Origin: CAZRZN01 sp964604565
Lineage (GTDB): Bacteria; Pseudomonadota; Alphaproteobacteria; Rhodobacterales; Rhodobacteraceae
DNA: 6,444 bases
Assembly: GCA_964604565.1 (NCBI GenBank)
Contig: CAZRZN010000245.1
Span: 1-6,444, forward strand
Direction: 5' to 3'
The notes under the pieces were generated by a model. That model worked only from the letters and a program-made list of their open reading frames with translations. It had not been told where the DNA came from and searched no databases. The position numbers and the translations under genes were made by a program. Positions 5,260-6,444 of the stretch are shown here, piece by piece (within the stretch, counting starts at the first letter, position 1; every line of letters begins with the position of its first letter).

Positions 5260-5604
5260 GTGGGCACGCCCGTCAGCAGCATCCGCAACCTTGGCCCCGC
5301 CTTTGAGGCGGCCTGCCATGCGGCCGGGATCCCAGATGCGGAAACCCTGCGCGACCTCGGCGCGCACGAGGCCTACCGAAGGCTGCTCGGCGCCGGGCAA
5401 CCCCCGCATTTCATCGGCTACTACGTGTTGCACATGGCGCTTCAGGGCCGGCCCTGGAACGACTGCAAGGGCGCGGAGAAGGACGCCCTGCGCGACCAGT
5501 TCGACAGGCTCAAGGCTGACAGTGCGGCCAGCCCGCGCAGCGCGCTGGACCGGATCCTGAATGAGATCGGCGTGATCGAGAGACCCGGAAAACTACCGAA
5601 GTGA
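5260..5604 (+). CDS. TfoX/Sxy C-terminal-domain protein
   Basis: This 114-residue protein consists of only the TfoX C-terminal domain (PF04994 type), a small helical domain with helix-hairpin-helix-like character. In gammaproteobacteria full-length TfoX/Sxy activates competence genes; the stand-alone alphaproteobacterial versions have no established role that I know. Seen: 'VSSIRNLGPAFEAACHAAGI' (5-24), 'LRDLGAHEAYRRLLGAG' (30-46), 'HFIGYYVLHMALQGRPWND' (50-68) and 'GAEKDALRDQFDRLK' (71-85), which match the family's order. The start is GTG at 5260, with GAGGG at 5251-5255 upstream. The gap to the aminotransferase stop is only seven bases, so the two are probably cotranscribed and perhaps coupled. 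A longer frame from an ATG at 5185 would run through the aminotransferase coding region and adds no family sequence. Its 3' end overlaps the convergent gene by 12 bases. Confidence 0.87.
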   Translation: MGTPVSSIRNLGPAFEAACHAAGIPDAETLRDLGAHEAYRRLLGAGQPPHFIGYYVLHMALQGRPWNDCKGAEKDALRDQFDRLKADSAASPRSALDRILNEIGVIERPGKLPK

Positions 5605-6444
5605 CACCAGTGCCGTATCCGCCGCGAATGCCATCCACGGTCGCAGGTATATCTGGCCAAGGTCGGATTCGTCACGCACCACGCGCACCGACAGGATCCC
5701 GTTATCGCGGCGCTCGATCTGGCAGACCACCTCGAAAAGCTCGCCATATCGTAGCGTCCATTGGCCATCGGCACCTTCGACCGAGGTGAAATCCCCCGCC
5801 AATTCCCAATCCTGAGGGGCAAATTCCATTTTCGGACTGTCGTTCAGCCAGCGCGCCACGGCCTTGCAGACGCGCGTCAGGGCGGTCCCGTCCAACTGGG
5901 GCCTCTGATCGGTGATCAGCCAGACATCCCATGCACCTGCCTTTTCGACCGTATCGATCCAGAGATAATCCTCGCCCCTGTGCACCAGCATTCCGGCAAG
6001 CAAGGACCGCGGAAACCGGTTGGTGACGCCCGTCAGATAGGTTTCGTCCAGATCGCCCGCGATCCGCGCAATCGCGTCGACGGCAACATCGAAGGCGCGC
6101 ATGACCGATGCACCATCATAGGCCCCATCCGATATGGTCAAGCCGGGCGCATGAAATCCGACACGCGCGGTCGGATGCATCACACGCATGTTGAAGATGT
6201 ATTCGTACCAGCCAAATGTCCCGCCCATGAAGGCCACGGCACAGGCCGACAGGCATTCGGCGCCCGCAGGCACGACAGTCGCGGTGAACCGCTCTCCCAA
6301 CAGCTCGGCGATCCTGACCCCCTCGTCCAGTGACCCACCCGGACTGTCCAGACACAAGGCCGGATTCAACTCATCATGCGCCAGCGGGAAATGCGTATCG
6401 ATCAGGCTGCGAAGACGCTCCGCATCGCCAGAGACGATTGGCCC
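5593..6444 (-). CDS. ClpP/SppA-fold (COG3904-like) predicted serine hydrolase, N-terminus outside the window
   Basis: The last 283 residues are visible, and the frame is open to the right edge. The N-terminal part has the crotonase/ClpP-type fold signatures: 'PALCLDSPGGSLDEG' (28-42 of the visible part), then 'GAECLSACAVAFMGG' (61-75) with candidate nucleophile S66, and 'RVGFHAPG' (94-101) with candidate H98. The C-x-S-A-C pattern is typical of predicted periplasmic proteins of the COG3904 group, which are usually exported; the signal region would lie in the missing N-terminus. The visible C-terminal part (about 180-283) is a separate region I cannot assign. The substrate is unknown. A TTG at 6369 is only an internal codon, since recognisable family sequence continues upstream of it. 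The gene is transcribed toward the aminotransferase-TfoX pair and overlaps the latter's 3' end by 12 bases. Confidence 0.85.
   Translation of the reverse strand, partial: GPIVSGDAERLRSLIDTHFPLAHDELNPALCLDSPGGSLDEGVRIAELLGERFTATVVPAGAECLSACAVAFMGGTFGWYEYIFNMRVMHPTARVGFHAPGLTISDGAYDGASVMRAFDVAVDAIARIAGDLDETYLTGVTNRFPRSLLAGMLVHRGEDYLWIDTVEKAGAWDVWLITDQRPQLDGTALTRVCKAVARWLNDSPKMEFAPQDWELAGDFTSVEGADGQWTLRYGELFEVVCQIERRDNGILSVRVVRDESDLGQIYLRPWMAFAADTALVSLR

Noticed and set aside
4077..5288. Minus-strand open frame of 403 codons opposite the aminotransferase
   Set aside because: The translation is Gly/Arg-rich without family features, while the plus strand carries every catalytic motif of an aminotransferase.
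1..6444. CRISPR arrays, tRNA or rRNA genes, insertion sequences
   Set aside because: No regularly spaced repeats, cloverleaf-like segments, transposase-like proteins or terminal inverted repeats were seen on either strand.

Overview
The window looks like chromosomal DNA of an alphaproteobacterium of the order Rhodobacterales (Roseobacter/Rhodobacter group). It is GC-rich, and its leftward half (minus strand, about 3800 to 1) carries the start of a head-gene cluster of the Rhodobacter capsulatus gene transfer agent (RcGTA) type. This assignment rests on recognising protein families and gene order by eye. No database search was run.

GTA region (minus strand). Reading leftward: a coiled-coil small terminase (3797-3423); the large terminase, with complete ATPase and nuclease motifs (3499-2141); a 229-base gap without a gene but with four inverted repeats; an HK97-type portal protein (1911-712); a 75-residue protein resembling the RcGTA g3.5 (rcc01685) family (719-492); and the first 136 residues of an HK97-type prohead protease (408 to the left edge). 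These proteins package DNA into a capsid and build and mature the head. In RcGTA-type elements the packaged DNA is host DNA and the particles deliver it to sister cells. All visible active-site motifs are intact. No integrase or lysis gene lies in the window.

Divergent control region (3798-4064). A good sigma-70-like promoter faces the GTA genes (TTGACC, 17 bases, TATGGT; 3941-3913). Immediately downstream, and before the small terminase gene, is a strong hairpin followed by a U-rich tract on the GTA-transcript strand (3883-3848). I see no promoter between that hairpin and the first GTA gene, so GTA transcripts would have to cross it. A 35-codon reading frame (3977-3870) spans the promoter and stops inside the hairpin. 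This combination of promoter, mini-ORF and terminator-like hairpin is the most interesting part of the window.

Host-type genes (right half). On the plus strand are a PLP-dependent class I/II aminotransferase (4065-5252) and, 7 bases later, a stand-alone TfoX C-terminal-domain protein (5260-5604); they look like one operon. Converging on them, with a 12-base 3' overlap, is a ClpP/SppA-fold, COG3904-like predicted serine hydrolase (5593 to the right edge, 5' end missing). None of these three is a known GTA structural gene. The TfoX-like gene is notable only because TfoX-family proteins are linked to DNA uptake in other bacteria.
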